64,000 bases of DNA from Blastopirellula sediminis (GTDB lineage Bacteria; Planctomycetota; Planctomycetia; Pirellulales; Pirellulaceae), in the NCBI RefSeq assembly GCF_020966755.1, contig NZ_JAJKFT010000004.1:310001-374000 (forward strand), in the 5' to 3' direction. Below, one piece after another: positions 34,520-44,738 of the stretch (the first letter of the stretch is position 1; every line of letters begins with the position of its first letter). The translations under genes were made by a program, and so were the position numbers. The notes under the pieces are model-generated. The model saw nothing but the letters and a program-made list of their open reading frames with translations. It did not search any database and was not told the origin of the DNA.

Positions 34520-36721
34520 ATGTATATCCAGCTCATTAGTCTTCATGGGCTCATTCGCGGCGCGAACGTCGAAATGGGACGCGACGCCGATACCGGGGGC
34601 CAAGTGAGATACGTGCTGGAATTGGCTCGTAACCTGGCTGCAATGCCTGGAATTGAAGGAGTCGACCTGTTCACTCGCCGCATCAAAGACAAGCGAGTCT
34701 CGACTGACTACTCAGAGCCGATTGAAGAGTTGGGCCCGAATTGTCGCCTGGTTCGCTTGCCTTGCGGGCCTAGCCGCTATCTTCGCAAAGAGCGACTCTG
34801 GCCCTACGTCGACGAGTTCGTCGACGCGATGATCACCTTCACGCGTCGCGAAGGAAAAACGCCGACGCTCGTGCATGGCCATTACGCCGATGCAGGATAC
34901 GTCGCGAAGGAAGTCGCTTCGGTCTTTGACGTGCCGTTTGTCTTCACCGGCCACTCGCTGGGCAAGCCGAAGCTCGAATATCTGATGTCGGAAGGATGGA
35001 CCCGCGACGACGCCGACAAAGAGTTGGCGATGGAACATCGGATGCAGGTCGAGCAGGATTGTCTTTCGGTCGCCGACTTGGTAATCACCAGCACGCGGCA
35101 TGAGCGGGATCAGCAATACGCCGAGTACTTCAAAGAGGACGATCTGAACTTCAAGGTGATTCCTCCGGGAACCGACCTCGAACGGTTCTTTCCGTATTAC
35201 GACTACGAGCTGAACAGCAACAACATTGACGAGCAGTTCAAGCAGGCCCGCATGCGAATGCGGCGCGAACTGAATCGTTTTCACTTCGCTTCCGACCGGC
35301 CGATGATCTTGGCCCTTTGTCGCCCGGACCGCCGTAAGAATATCAACGCGCTGATTCGCGCTTACGGCGAAAGCAAAGAGCTGCAAGCGATCGCCAACCT
35401 GGCGGTTTTCGCCGGGATTCGTGAAGACATCGAATCGATGCCGGAGAACGAGCAAAAAGTTCTGACCGACATGCTGATGGCGATGGATCGCTACGACTTG
35501 TACGGCAAGATGGCGATTCCGAAGAACCATAGCTCGGAATTCGACGTGCCGGAACTTTACCGCCTGGCGGCGTCAGGACGGGGCATCTTCGTCAACAGCG
35601 CGTTCATCGAACTGTTCGGGTTGACCTCGATCGAGTCGTCTGCGACCGGCTTGCCGTTCGTGGCGACGAAGGAAGGGGGACCGCAGGACATCGCCGAAAA
35701 TTGTAAGAGCGGCTTCGCCGTCGACGTGACCGACTCGAAGGGGCTGACCGACGCGATGCTGACGCTGCTGACCGATCACGAAAAGTGGGACGAGTTCTCC
35801 GCCAACGGCGTGAACCTGGTGCGGAAGCTTTACTCGTGGGAAACGCACTGTCAGCACTACGTCGAAGCGATTCAAGAAATCATCTCTGCGCCATCGCGCA
35901 CTCCTTCGGCAGTCGGCAAACCGGCGGTCGGACCGCGGATGGTTAACGTCGAGCGGATGTTGATCACCGACATCGACAATACGCTCCTCGGTGACGATCA
36001 GGCGCTGGCTCAACTGAAGCAAGTCCTCAAAGACAATCGCTCGCGAATCGGCTTTGGCGTCGCGTCGGGACGTGCCTTGGAGTTGATTGACGACGTGCTG
36101 GAGAAGCACGGCATCAAAGATATCGACGTGATCATCAGCTCGGTCGGCGCCGAGATCTACTACGGTCCGGATCGGGTGCCGGTGAAGGGATGGGGAGCGC
36201 ATCTTCGCTCGCGGTGGAAGCCGGAACGGGTTCATGCGGCGCTTGACGGGTTGCCCTTTTTGCATCTCCAGCCGGAGTCGCATACCCAGCGCGAGTTCAA
36301 AATCAGCTACTCGCTCGACGATTCCTTGCCGCCGAAAGAGGCGTTGCCGCTGATTCGGGACGCGTTGTCTCGCACTGGGGTCGCCCATTCGTTGATCTTC
36401 TCGCACGGTCGTTACCTCGACATCCTGCCGCATCGCGCGTCGAAGGGAAAAGCGATTCGCTATCTCTCTTCGAAGTGGAACATTCCCCTCACCAACATCG
36501 CCACTGCCGGCGATTCGGGGAACGACATGGACATGTTGACCGGCGAGACGGCCGGCATCGTGGTCGGCAATTACGATCCGGAGCTGGAGAAGCTGCGTGA
36601 GAGTAAGTCGTCGCGGGTCTACTTCGCGCAGGCCCATTGCGCTGGGGGAATCCTGGAAGGACTGGCCCACTACGGTTTCATTGGATCGCCGACAGCTCAC
36701 TTGCGGGCGGTTGGCGCGTAG
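34520..36721 (+). CDS. Sucrose-phosphate synthase with C-terminal HAD phosphatase domain
   Basis: A 733-residue bifunctional-looking enzyme. The N-terminal GT4 glycosyltransferase (about 1-470) makes sucrose-6-phosphate from UDP-glucose and fructose-6-phosphate; motifs include GGQVRYVLELA, VHGHYADAGYVA, FTGHSLGKPK, LALCRPDRRKN and ELFGLTSIESSATGLPFVATKEGGP. The C-terminal HAD-IIB domain carries DIDNT (484-488) and GDSGNDMDML, matching sucrose-phosphatase. Together the domains would make sucrose, a known compatible solute in marine planctomycetes. The ATG at 34520 is chosen because GGGAGG sits 6 bases upstream. It is the only sugar-synthesis gene in the local context. Confidence 0.9.
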   Translation: MYIQLISLHGLIRGANVEMGRDADTGGQVRYVLELARNLAAMPGIEGVDLFTRRIKDKRVSTDYSEPIEELGPNCRLVRLPCGPSRYLRKERLWPYVDEFVDAMITFTRREGKTPTLVHGHYADAGYVAKEVASVFDVPFVFTGHSLGKPKLEYLMSEGWTRDDADKELAMEHRMQVEQDCLSVADLVITSTRHERDQQYAEYFKEDDLNFKVIPPGTDLERFFPYYDYELNSNNIDEQFKQARMRMRRELNRFHFASDRPMILALCRPDRRKNINALIRAYGESKELQAIANLAVFAGIREDIESMPENEQKVLTDMLMAMDRYDLYGKMAIPKNHSSEFDVPELYRLAASGRGIFVNSAFIELFGLTSIESSATGLPFVATKEGGPQDIAENCKSGFAVDVTDSKGLTDAMLTLLTDHEKWDEFSANGVNLVRKLYSWETHCQHYVEAIQEIISAPSRTPSAVGKPAVGPRMVNVERMLITDIDNTLLGDDQALAQLKQVLKDNRSRIGFGVASGRALELIDDVLEKHGIKDIDVIISSVGAEIYYGPDRVPVKGWGAHLRSRWKPERVHAALDGLPFLHLQPESHTQREFKISYSLDDSLPPKEALPLIRDALSRTGVAHSLIFSHGRYLDILPHRASKGKAIRYLSSKWNIPLTNIATAGDSGNDMDMLTGETAGIVVGNYDPELEKLRESKSSRVYFAQAHCAGGILEGLAHYGFIGSPTAHLRAVGA

Positions 36722-36736
36722 CGAGCCGTCCGAGGC

Positions 36737-39700
36737 TTATAGTTCCGGCAACTCGAAATCAACCTGATCCAGCGACGAGAAGAGATCGTCCGCTTCGGCG
36801 GAGTAGGTCTCTTCGGCCAGGGTCAGGTCCTGAGCGAATTGATCTCCCCACGCGTCCATCGCCTCGACGATCGTCGGCATTGATAGCGTCTCGCGTCGCG
36901 CCAATTGCGTTGCGGCCATATCGGCCAGCTTGTCGCTCTTCTGCGAGATTGCGCCGCCGAGCGTTCGCGGAGCGGTCGGCGAGTGGCTCGCGATGCGAGA
37001 TTCGGCCAACGCGTCAATCTCCCCGCCGAAACGAAACGCGACCTCCGCCGCGATCGCGGCGACTTGGGCCTGAATCGACGTTGCGGAGACTTGGGGAGTG
37101 ACGTTGCTGACGTCGATCGACGTGGTAACGGAATTGCTTTGCAGCGATTGGGCCGTGGAGGAAACGAGTTCCACGATCGACGCGGAGCTGTTGATCGCGC
37201 GCGTCGGCGCTGAAATGCGGAACGACTCCGATACGGTGCTTTTGCCGTTGGTCGCGGCGACCGTGATGATGACGTCGCCGGTGAAATCGGCCGGACGATC
37301 GACGATCAGTTGACCATTTTCGACGCGAGCCGTGACGCCGGAGCTCGATTCGACGGCGTTAACCAGTTTGCTCGGATCGTTATAGAAGGCGATGTCGAGG
37401 GTCGCGACTCTTTCGCTGGCGTTGAAGTTCCCCTTCCACTTGAAAACGACCGCGTGGTCACCTTCCTTGGTGATGTAGTACCACTGGTAGTTGGCGTCGC
37501 GGAGGAACTTTTCCTGATGTCCGTAGGCGTTGTAGCCGTAGTTGGTGCGAGTCAGGAACGGATCGCTGACGAAGTTCGCCTGCTTGTCGAGCGCGTAGGC
37601 GCTGGCGTCGCCGACGGCGGTAGCGGCGACCGAGAAGGTCGCCGACGTGTCGCCGGAGAGGTATTCACGCAGGTCGAGCACGTAGCGGGTTTCGCCGCTG
37701 GGGAATTGATCGTTGGAAATCGGCGCCAGTTGGAGCGTCTGCGATTCAAATACGACGTCGATCGAACGAATTTCGGTTCCCTTCGAGCCGATGGCCGTGA
37801 CCGTCAATGAAACGCGACCGGAGAAGCCGTCGCGCGGCATCATGAGCAGCATGCCGGTTTCTGGATCGATCGAAACGTCGACGTCGGCTTGCGGCGTGCT
37901 ATCGACAACTTGATAGAAGAGACGCGGGTCGTTGTAGTAGGACAGGTCGAGCGTCGCGACGACCGTGCTGCGAACGAAGCTCCCCTTCCAGGCATGCAGC
38001 AGCGCGTTTTGTCCGTCGCTGGTGACGAAGTACCATTGGCCATCCGCCGTCTTCAGGTATTTTTCTCCCTGACGCTGAGCGTTGTAGGCGAAGTTGCTCG
38101 ACTCGAGCCAGTCGTCCTTGATGATCCCATAGTCGTTTTCACCGCTCGTAGCAGTGCTGGCGGTCGTTACCTCGAAACGAGTCGCCCCTTGGGCAAAGTC
38201 GTAATGCGACAAGTCGATTTCGAGCGACTCGCCCGCTTTGCCGTTGAACTCTGCCGGAAGCGGATCGAGCACGATCGGGGCCGTGACGTCGATCGAAAAG
38301 GACTGCGTCGCGGTCGATGCGCCGTCGGAGACCGAAACGGTAACCTGCACATTCCCGATGGCGGCGCCGGTTGCGTCAAAGCGGAGAACGCCGTCGACGA
38401 CCTGGACGCTGACCAGGTTTCCGTCTGCGTCAATCGCGGTGACGATATAGGTGAGTGCATCTCCATCGCTGTTCGCGACCGAAAGAGGAATTTCGAGCGA
38501 TTCGTCTTGTTGCAGCGTCTGATCGTCGATCGGGCCCAGCTCGACCGCGTCGTTGGTCACCGTCACGACGAAGTCTTCCCAGACTGTTTCTCCTCCGCGC
38601 GTCGCACTGACGCGAACCGTAAACTCTCCGGTGAAGCCTGCGGGAGGGGTGATCGTCAGGCGATCGGTTTCGGCGTTCCAGGTCGCTTCGGCCGGTACGT
38701 CGCCCAGGACTTCTGCGGTAACCGTGGCGCCGGGACTGGTCGCGACGTCCACGTCGACCGTTTCTTGCGAATGGTGAATCGTTACGTCGTCGAGCGGGTC
38801 GATCGCCAGCGGCGAAGTGACCGAGAAGTGCAGACTGAATAGGTTGAGCGTACCAACGTCGGAGGCGAACGAGTCGCTCACCCGCAGCGTCCAGGTACCC
38901 TCAGTCGACATTCCTTCAAGTAGGGACAGATTACCCGTTGGACGGAAACGCCCGGTGAAGGGGGCCTTGCCGCTGCCGATCAACGTGGCGGCATCGTCGT
39001 CGAGGATCGTTCCTTTGAAACCATCTCCCGAGCCGCCGACCGCCGAGAAGAGGGTGATCTGCGTTCCGTTCGGCGCGATCAGCACCACGGTCAGGTCGGA
39101 GTCCCATGTGTGGTCGATGTCGAGCCAGATGTCGGCGTCGGCGATTTGAAGGTTGTCCGAAATCGTCAGCGGAATGTCGATCGAACCGTAGGTCGGCAAC
39201 TTGATCGGCCCGGTCGTTTCGTAGGTCGCAACGTCCGACAGGTCGATTGTGAATTGTCCCGAGATTCCCGTGCCGCCGTTTCCATAAGGATCGGTGACGG
39301 CGCCGTCGGCCAACTGATACGAAACGTTCCCATTGTCGTACGGCAGTTGCAGCCAGAACCGAGCGGTGTGATCGTCGATCAGTTCGACTTTCGTGACCGA
39401 TCCGCTCGAGAGTTGCAGGTCGGCCGTCGACAGGGACGAAGGATCAATCGCTTCGCTGAAGGTGAGTTGCAGGTATTTGGGAATGTCGGAGAGCGTCGCG
39501 CCGTCGGTGATGTTGGTATCGGTTACGGTCAGCGGCGCCGCATCGTAGAAGAACTCGCGTACGAACGTCGACAGGGACAAGCCGTCTCCATTGCGCTCGA
39601 CCGAGCCGGCCAGCAGTTCCATCCGCTGGGCGCCTTGCGTGGTGATCGGCGACTGCGAAAAGTGGAACGTGACCGTATTGCCGTCAACGATCGTCAGGCT

Positions 39701-41323
39701 ATCGGCGGCCTGGCCGTTGACCAAAAAGTCGCTCGCTGCGACGGTCGACGGATCAAAGGCGCTGCTGAAGTCGATCGTGAAGTCGGTAATCGGAGAATCA
39801 ATCGACTCTCCGTCGTCGATCGACGCGTCGGAGACGCTGAAGTTCAGTTGCTGAAGCGTGCCGAGTGCGTTGAGTCGTCCGCCGGTTGAAACTTTCCCCT
39901 GCAAGCTGGCGACGTCGTCGGCTCCGCCCAGAATCGCCGCTTTGATCTGATCCATCGTCGCCGAGGGATTGACCGAGTAAGCGAGCGCGATCACGCCGGA
40001 GACGTGTGGCGCCGCCATGCTGGTGCCGCTGAGCGAAAGGTAACGTCCGCGAGTAATCGTACTGACGATCCCGACGCCAGGCGCCGCAATGTCGACGCTA
40101 TTCGCCCCGTAATTGCTGAAGCTTGCGAGTTGATCATTGGCGTCGGTCGCCGCGACCGAGATCACGTTGTCGAGCCCGTAGTTGGCCGGGTACTGCGGGG
40201 TGACGTCGTTGTTCGTCCCGTTATTGCCGGCGGCCGCAACGAACAAGATGTTCTCGTCGCCGCTCGCTTTGATCGCGTTGTAAAGCGCCGAGCTATACTC
40301 GCCCCCGCCCCAACTGTTGTTGGTCGCGACGACGTTTACGCCGTACAGCTTTTTCATCATGGTGGCGTAGTTCAAGGCGCGGACGGCGTCGGCGGTGCTG
40401 CCGGAGCCGGATGCGCTGAGGAACTTGAGCGCCATGATCGACGCGGACGAAGCGACGCCGATCACCCCTCGCCCGTTGTCGCCTTCGGCGGCAATAGTGC
40501 CGGCGACATGCGTTCCGTGCATGTTGTCGTCCATCGGATCGCCATCGTTGTTCAAAAAGTCATAGCCGTAGACGTCGTCGACGAAACCGTTGCCGTCATT
40601 GTCGATTCCGTCCCCGGCGATTTCACCGGGGTTGACCCACATGTTGTTGATCAAGTCTGGGTGCGTATAGTCGACGCCGGTATCGATCACGGCGATGACG
40701 ACGTTCGGATTGCCGGTCGTAATCTCCCACGCTTCCGGCGCATCGATGTCGGCGTCGACCGTGCCGCCGGTTTGGCCTTGATTGTCGAGACCCCACAGGG
40801 AGTCCGCCTCGGTATCGCTGGTCGCCAGGTGAGCAGGCAGGAGAGCGTTCGGCTCGAAAGTTTCGACAATCGACTGACCCGCAAGCCAGTCGGTCACTGC
40901 ACTGATTTCCGCGTCGAACGTGCGAATCAATAATTGTCCGCTCAGTCCGAGCCCGCCGATGATTTCAAATTGGAGCGATGAACCGTCGAGCAGCGACGCC
41001 ACATCGGCGAGCGACGAGATCGAAACGGCGAGCGACGCATCGAGCTGAATGATCCATTCGTCGTTGTAGACGTCGAGGGTTGTGTTCTCCCAAACGACCT
41101 GCGACGTCGACTCGGCGAAGGTCGCGTTGCCGGCGTCGATTTGCGAGTGGGCGGACGTAGAGAGTTGCTCGAACCAGATTGGTGAGAGGAAGTTCGCCGT
41201 GTCGCTCGCGAACATTTCGCGCACTTCCAGACGCTCAATCTGACCGTAGGTCGGAGCAAGGGAAATGTTCTTTTTAGGAAGGGGCTGAATCTTCGTCAGC
41301 GCGTATCGTCGAAAGATGGACAT
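36737..41323 (-). CDS. Giant extracellular subtilase (S8) with P domain and duplicated C-terminal module
   Basis: A 1528-residue protease. The N-terminus carries an LEVREMFAS motif (near residues 32-40), a planctomycete-type leader that likely directs cell-surface export. The S8 domain (about 175-475) has catalytic Asp214 (AVIDTG), His269 (HGTHVAG) and Ser435 (SGTSMA), with the oxyanion Asn in AAAGNNG. It is followed by two Ig-like Big_5-type domains (about 490-700), a proprotein-convertase P domain (about 715-850) and cadherin/Ig-like repeats. The C-terminus holds two copies of an about 65-residue module (near 1070-1137 and 1257-1320) sharing the pattern WYxxTxxGxxAxxxWKGxFxxSxxVATLDxxxYNDP. 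It ends with an acidic, helical tail. It is presumed to be secreted or surface-attached and to degrade protein. Confidence 0.85.
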   Translation of the reverse strand: MSIFRRYALTKIQPLPKKNISLAPTYGQIERLEVREMFASDTANFLSPIWFEQLSTSAHSQIDAGNATFAESTSQVVWENTTLDVYNDEWIIQLDASLAVSISSLADVASLLDGSSLQFEIIGGLGLSGQLLIRTFDAEISAVTDWLAGQSIVETFEPNALLPAHLATSDTEADSLWGLDNQGQTGGTVDADIDAPEAWEITTGNPNVVIAVIDTGVDYTHPDLINNMWVNPGEIAGDGIDNDGNGFVDDVYGYDFLNNDGDPMDDNMHGTHVAGTIAAEGDNGRGVIGVASSASIMALKFLSASGSGSTADAVRALNYATMMKKLYGVNVVATNNSWGGGEYSSALYNAIKASGDENILFVAAAGNNGTNNDVTPQYPANYGLDNVISVAATDANDQLASFSNYGANSVDIAAPGVGIVSTITRGRYLSLSGTSMAAPHVSGVIALAYSVNPSATMDQIKAAILGGADDVASLQGKVSTGGRLNALGTLQQLNFSVSDASIDDGESIDSPITDFTIDFSSAFDPSTVAASDFLVNGQAADSLTIVDGNTVTFHFSQSPITTQGAQRMELLAGSVERNGDGLSLSTFVREFFYDAAPLTVTDTNITDGATLSDIPKYLQLTFSEAIDPSSLSTADLQLSSGSVTKVELIDDHTARFWLQLPYDNGNVSYQLADGAVTDPYGNGGTGISGQFTIDLSDVATYETTGPIKLPTYGSIDIPLTISDNLQIADADIWLDIDHTWDSDLTVVLIAPNGTQITLFSAVGGSGDGFKGTILDDDAATLIGSGKAPFTGRFRPTGNLSLLEGMSTEGTWTLRVSDSFASDVGTLNLFSLHFSVTSPLAIDPLDDVTIHHSQETVDVDVATSPGATVTAEVLGDVPAEATWNAETDRLTITPPAGFTGEFTVRVSATRGGETVWEDFVVTVTNDAVELGPIDDQTLQQDESLEIPLSVANSDGDALTYIVTAIDADGNLVSVQVVDGVLRFDATGAAIGNVQVTVSVSDGASTATQSFSIDVTAPIVLDPLPAEFNGKAGESLEIDLSHYDFAQGATRFEVTTASTATSGENDYGIIKDDWLESSNFAYNAQRQGEKYLKTADGQWYFVTSDGQNALLHAWKGSFVRSTVVATLDLSYYNDPRLFYQVVDSTPQADVDVSIDPETGMLLMMPRDGFSGRVSLTVTAIGSKGTEIRSIDVVFESQTLQLAPISNDQFPSGETRYVLDLREYLSGDTSATFSVAATAVGDASAYALDKQANFVSDPFLTRTNYGYNAYGHQEKFLRDANYQWYYITKEGDHAVVFKWKGNFNASERVATLDIAFYNDPSKLVNAVESSSGVTARVENGQLIVDRPADFTGDVIITVAATNGKSTVSESFRISAPTRAINSSASIVELVSSTAQSLQSNSVTTSIDVSNVTPQVSATSIQAQVAAIAAEVAFRFGGEIDALAESRIASHSPTAPRTLGGAISQKSDKLADMAATQLARRETLSMPTIVEAMDAWGDQFAQDLTLAEETYSAEADDLFSSLDQVDFELPEL

Positions 41324-41542
41324 GCGAGTTGGCGGCGGGATGGAAACGCGGGAGGTTGGGGGAGGAAACGCCCCAAAAGGGCGCAGCCGCGTATCGTCTG
41401 GCGAAAATGTCGGCCGCGAAAAGATAGGTCGACCGTCGCGATTGGGCGAAAGGGAATTGAATTCCGCGGCTACTTCGAGGCCGATTGTGCCGCTTGTAGC
41501 GATCGAAGCGATGTCGCGCTTTCGTTTCGCAAGCTTCTGCTA

Positions 41543-42289
41543 TTAATGGTCCTGCGTTGGCGCCGTGAGAAACGCATCGATCTCGGCGTCAAAGCGAGAC
41601 GACCACTTGTGCCCAAGTCCAGGATCTTCGAGCAACGTGGCCGTGCAACCTGCTGCACGGTACTGAGATGCGTCTTGGCGAACCGCATCAATAACCAGAT
41701 CGCTTGTGCCAACGACGAGCAGGATCGGCGTCATCCGGCCGATGACAAGTTCTTGCGGTTTTGCGCCCGAGTGGGCGACGACGAGATCAATGTCGGATCG
41801 CGCTTGCGCCGCCAACTGGGCGAAGGTACCGCCGTTCGACATCCCGACCAGAGCGACGCGATCGGTTTTGAGCTGATTTTTCAACCGGTCAAGCAGACGG
41901 TCGATTAGCGGAAGATCGCGATTCTCTCGAAAATCCTCGGGCTTCGCTTTGTGGATATCCCACATTCCCATCCGGGTTTCTGGGTAAACGACATACGCTT
42001 TGCCGGCCGCGGCCAAGCGATCGAGTTGCGAATAGGCGGCCATCGATTCCGGCGTGTCGCCGATTCCGTGAAAGACGAGAATGAGCGGCAGCGGGGTGCT
42101 GGGAACCGTCTCTGGTACTGCCAATCGATAGCGACGCGTCTCACCTCCCGCGTCGATAGTCTCAAAGGTTACCTGGGCAGAGGGGGATTTCCACCAGAAG
42201 GTGAAAACAAGCCCAGCAACGAGCGCTACAACGGCGGCGACAACCAAGGCCAGGCGGAACCGGGGATGAGAGGAAAGCATGTCGATCAT
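41543..42289 (-). CDS. Membrane-anchored alpha/beta hydrolase
   Basis: A 248-residue protein with an N-terminal anchor (about 8-30, LALVVAAVVALVAGLVFTFWW) and an extracytoplasmic alpha/beta hydrolase domain of the PHB-depolymerase/feruloyl-esterase (LpqC-like) type. Motifs are LILVFHGIGDTPESM, the nucleophile GMSNGG (serine near 160), and a late GLGHKW with the catalytic His; Asp in VVGTSDLV. It is a likely ester hydrolase of unknown substrate. The start is uncertain: candidates at 42289, 42280 and 42319 lack strong ribosome binding sites. Confidence 0.75.
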   Translation of the reverse strand: MIDMLSSHPRFRLALVVAAVVALVAGLVFTFWWKSPSAQVTFETIDAGGETRRYRLAVPETVPSTPLPLILVFHGIGDTPESMAAYSQLDRLAAAGKAYVVYPETRMGMWDIHKAKPEDFRENRDLPLIDRLLDRLKNQLKTDRVALVGMSNGGTFAQLAAQARSDIDLVVAHSGAKPQELVIGRMTPILLVVGTSDLVIDAVRQDASQYRAAGCTATLLEDPGLGHKWSSRFDAEIDAFLTAPTQDH

Positions 42290-42493
42290 TCGATCCCAAA
42301 AACGGATTTTTCGCCACATGTTTGGCAAATCGCATCACAAACTGAAAATGCGTCTCATTTGCCTTGTTGAATGGGGAGGACTGCGTGGAAATGATTGACT
42401 TTGAGGGATACGGCAAGTAGTATCGCCAACATAGATCTACGCGCGGCGGCCGACGGAGTGGCTGAATTTCTGCTCGCCTTTGAGAATCACTCC

Positions 42494-43225
42494 ATGTTGG
42501 AAGAAACGTCGGTATCGAGCCCGTCTCGGAAGAGTGCGAAAAGTGACGTCACTCGCATTCCTCACATCGAACCTCTGTTTGAAGACGTCACCTTCGTCTC
42601 GGAATATAGTCGGCTGACCAAACGTTACGCAGGCGCCGACTACGAACCCATTTTGAAGTTTGCGCTGGCCGAGCTAAAGCAGGTCGAACAGCCACGTGTT
42701 TTGGAACTGGGACCGGGGCCCGGTTGGATCGGCATCTCGCTGGCGAAGCGTCGCCAAGACATTCGCGTGACCGGGGTCGACATCTCGAGCACCTACGTCG
42801 ATATCGCCAATCAGAATGCGGCCCAGGAAGGGGTCGACGACCGCGTCGACTTCCGCAAGGGAGACGCATGTCGATTGGACGACTTCGCCGATGGTACGCT
42901 TGACGCGGTGATCTCGAATCAAAGCTTCCACTACTGGGAGCCGCCGGGAGACGTGTTGCGAGAAGTTGCTCGCGTGCTGAAGCCGAACGGCATTTTCTGC
43001 ATCGGCGACGATCGCCGCGACTTGACCTTCATGGCCAGCGTCGTCGTGCTGCTGACGAAGTGGTTTCTGACCGCCAGCGTCCGCGAGAGCTGGATGCGTT
43101 CGCTGCAGGGAAGCTTCACCGCTGCCGAAGTGAAAGAAATTATCGAGCAATCGGAATTGAACGGGCACGCAAAAATCAAACTGTATCCCCGCATGTTCTT
43201 CGTGCAGGGACGTTTGACCAAGTAA
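42494..43225 (+). CDS. Class I SAM-dependent methyltransferase
   Basis: A 243-residue methyltransferase. Motif I VLELGPGPGWIGISLA and the second strand VTGVDISSTYVDIAN are clear; post-I DFRKGDACRL and VISNQSFHYWEPPGDVLREVARVLKPNGIFCIGDD match UbiE/Methyltransf_11. The C-terminal segment (FMASVVVLLTKWFLTASV) is hydrophobic and may contact membrane lipid. The ATG at 42494 has GAGAA upstream; a longer reading frame from a TTG at 42395 lacks support. The substrate is unknown. Confidence 0.8.
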   Translation: MLEETSVSSPSRKSAKSDVTRIPHIEPLFEDVTFVSEYSRLTKRYAGADYEPILKFALAELKQVEQPRVLELGPGPGWIGISLAKRRQDIRVTGVDISSTYVDIANQNAAQEGVDDRVDFRKGDACRLDDFADGTLDAVISNQSFHYWEPPGDVLREVARVLKPNGIFCIGDDRRDLTFMASVVVLLTKWFLTASVRESWMRSLQGSFTAAEVKEIIEQSELNGHAKIKLYPRMFFVQGRLTK

Positions 43226-43243
43226 TGGTCCACTGTATACAAG

Positions 43244-43272
43244 AAAGCCTCGCCGGTCGGTGAGGCTTTTTT
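43244..43272 (+). terminator. Rho-independent terminator (possibly bidirectional)
   Basis: Stem AAAGCCTCGCC (43244-43254) / GGTGAGGCTTT (43259-43269) with one G-T pair and loop GGTC, then Ts to 43272, 18 bases after the methyltransferase stop and just before the convergent DUF1501 stop. Confidence 0.8.
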
Positions 43273-43279
43273 CATGCGC

Positions 43280-44725
43280 CTACGCGATCAAGTCTTGCAG
43301 CACGCGGCCATGCACGTCGGTTAGGCGACGATCAATGCCGTCATTGCGCACCGTCAGCTTACGATGGTCGATTCCCAAGAGGTGCAAAATCGTCGCGTGC
43401 ACGTCGTAGACCTGCGTCGGATTGTCGCGATCGAGCGGTTTGTATCCCCACTCGTCGGACGGACCGTAGCTGACGCCTCCTTGGATGCCGCCGCCGCAGA
43501 GCCAGTTGGTGAAGACGTACGGATTGTGGTCGCGTCCTTTGCTCCCCTGCGTACTGGGCATGCGACCGAACTCGGTCGTCCAGAGGATGATTGTGTCTTC
43601 AAGTAGTCCACGTTGCTTCAAGTCTTGAATCAGCGCCGCCGTGCCGACCGCCATTCCGCGGGCCAGCGGACCATGATCGCGCTGAATATCTTCATGGCTA
43701 TCCCAATTGCGGCGGGGGAAGCCGTTGTCGTTGCCCGACCAGATCTGCACGAAGCGAACGCCCCGCTCGAGCAACCGTCGCGCGACCAAGCACTTGCGGC
43801 CGAAGTATTCCGCTTCTTCCGCCGGGTTGATTTCGGCAGGATACTCGGCCCCGGCGCGGTCGAGCCCGTACATCTTCAAGATGTGATCCGGTTCTCCCGA
43901 GATGTCGAGCGCCGCCGGAGCGCTGCTCTGCATCTTAGCCGCCAGTTCGTACGAGCGAATTCGGGCTTCTAAGCGAGAGTCGCCGCTCCGCTCGGCAAGA
44001 TGCTGCTGGTTCAGCTTCGCAAGCAGTTTCAGTCCTGCCGCGTCGCCGGCGCTGGTCACATAGTCGGCGTGGGCGTGCAGGTCTTCGATCGGGTTGTCGC
44101 GCTGCGGAAAAATCGCCGTTCCTTGCGAACTGGCCGGTAAAAATGCGGAGCCCCAGTTCTTCGGACCGTTGCTGGCGAAGCCACGATGATCGGGCAGCAC
44201 GACGAAGGTCGGCAGATTGTCGTTGATTGAACCGAGCCCGTAGCTGATCCAAGCGCCCATGCCGGGGAAACCGGGACGATCAAATCCGGTCGATTGCAGA
44301 TAAGTCGCCTGCGAGTGAACGCCGGTCTTGCCGACCATGTTGTGAATGAACGCTATGTCGTCGACGCACGCACCGAGCGGAGCGACCACTTCGCTGATCT
44401 GCTTGCCCGACTGACCGTAGGGGGCGAACTTGAAGGGGGACTTCATCCAGGGGCCAAGTCCGTTTTGAAACGCTTCGACATGTTCGCCGAAGTCGGACTT
44501 CTCGCCATGATGCTTGTCGAGCATCGGCTTGTGATCCCACAGATCGACATGACTCGCGGCGCCGGCCATGAAAAGCTGCACGACGCGTTTGGCCCGCGGC
44601 GGATGATGCAGCACCGAAACGGCGCCCGGCGTTTGGGCCTGCGATTCTTCCTGCAGCATCATCGCCAGCGCGAGACTGCCGAGACCGGCCGATCCTTGGG
44701 CGAGAAAGTTTCTGCGACTGAGCAT
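43280..44725 (-). CDS. DUF1501 domain protein, Tat-exported
   Basis: A 481-residue protein; MLSRRNFLAQGSAGLG is a twin-arginine signal. DUF1501 (alkaline-phosphatase/sulfatase-like fold) hallmarks are VVQLFMAGAASHVDLWDHKP, IAFIHNMVGKTGVHSQATYL, GAWISYGLGS and the late GRKCLVARRLLERGVRFVQIWSGND and WTTEFGRMPSTQGSKGRDHNPYVF. It is usually found next to a PSCyt/DUF1549/DUF1553 gene in planctomycetes, as here (gap of 13 bases). The function is unknown; an extracytoplasmic hydrolase is suspected from fold. The start at 44725 is set by the Tat motif. Confidence 0.9.
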   Translation of the reverse strand: MLSRRNFLAQGSAGLGSLALAMMLQEESQAQTPGAVSVLHHPPRAKRVVQLFMAGAASHVDLWDHKPMLDKHHGEKSDFGEHVEAFQNGLGPWMKSPFKFAPYGQSGKQISEVVAPLGACVDDIAFIHNMVGKTGVHSQATYLQSTGFDRPGFPGMGAWISYGLGSINDNLPTFVVLPDHRGFASNGPKNWGSAFLPASSQGTAIFPQRDNPIEDLHAHADYVTSAGDAAGLKLLAKLNQQHLAERSGDSRLEARIRSYELAAKMQSSAPAALDISGEPDHILKMYGLDRAGAEYPAEINPAEEAEYFGRKCLVARRLLERGVRFVQIWSGNDNGFPRRNWDSHEDIQRDHGPLARGMAVGTAALIQDLKQRGLLEDTIILWTTEFGRMPSTQGSKGRDHNPYVFTNWLCGGGIQGGVSYGPSDEWGYKPLDRDNPTQVYDVHATILHLLGIDHRKLTVRNDGIDRRLTDVHGRVLQDLIA

Positions 44726-44738
44726 GGGGCGTTTCCGG

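Noticed and set aside
37889-40933. Several long plus-strand frames opposite the giant subtilase
   Set aside because: Shadow of GC-rich coding sequence; the minus-strand frame has the full catalytic triad and domain order.
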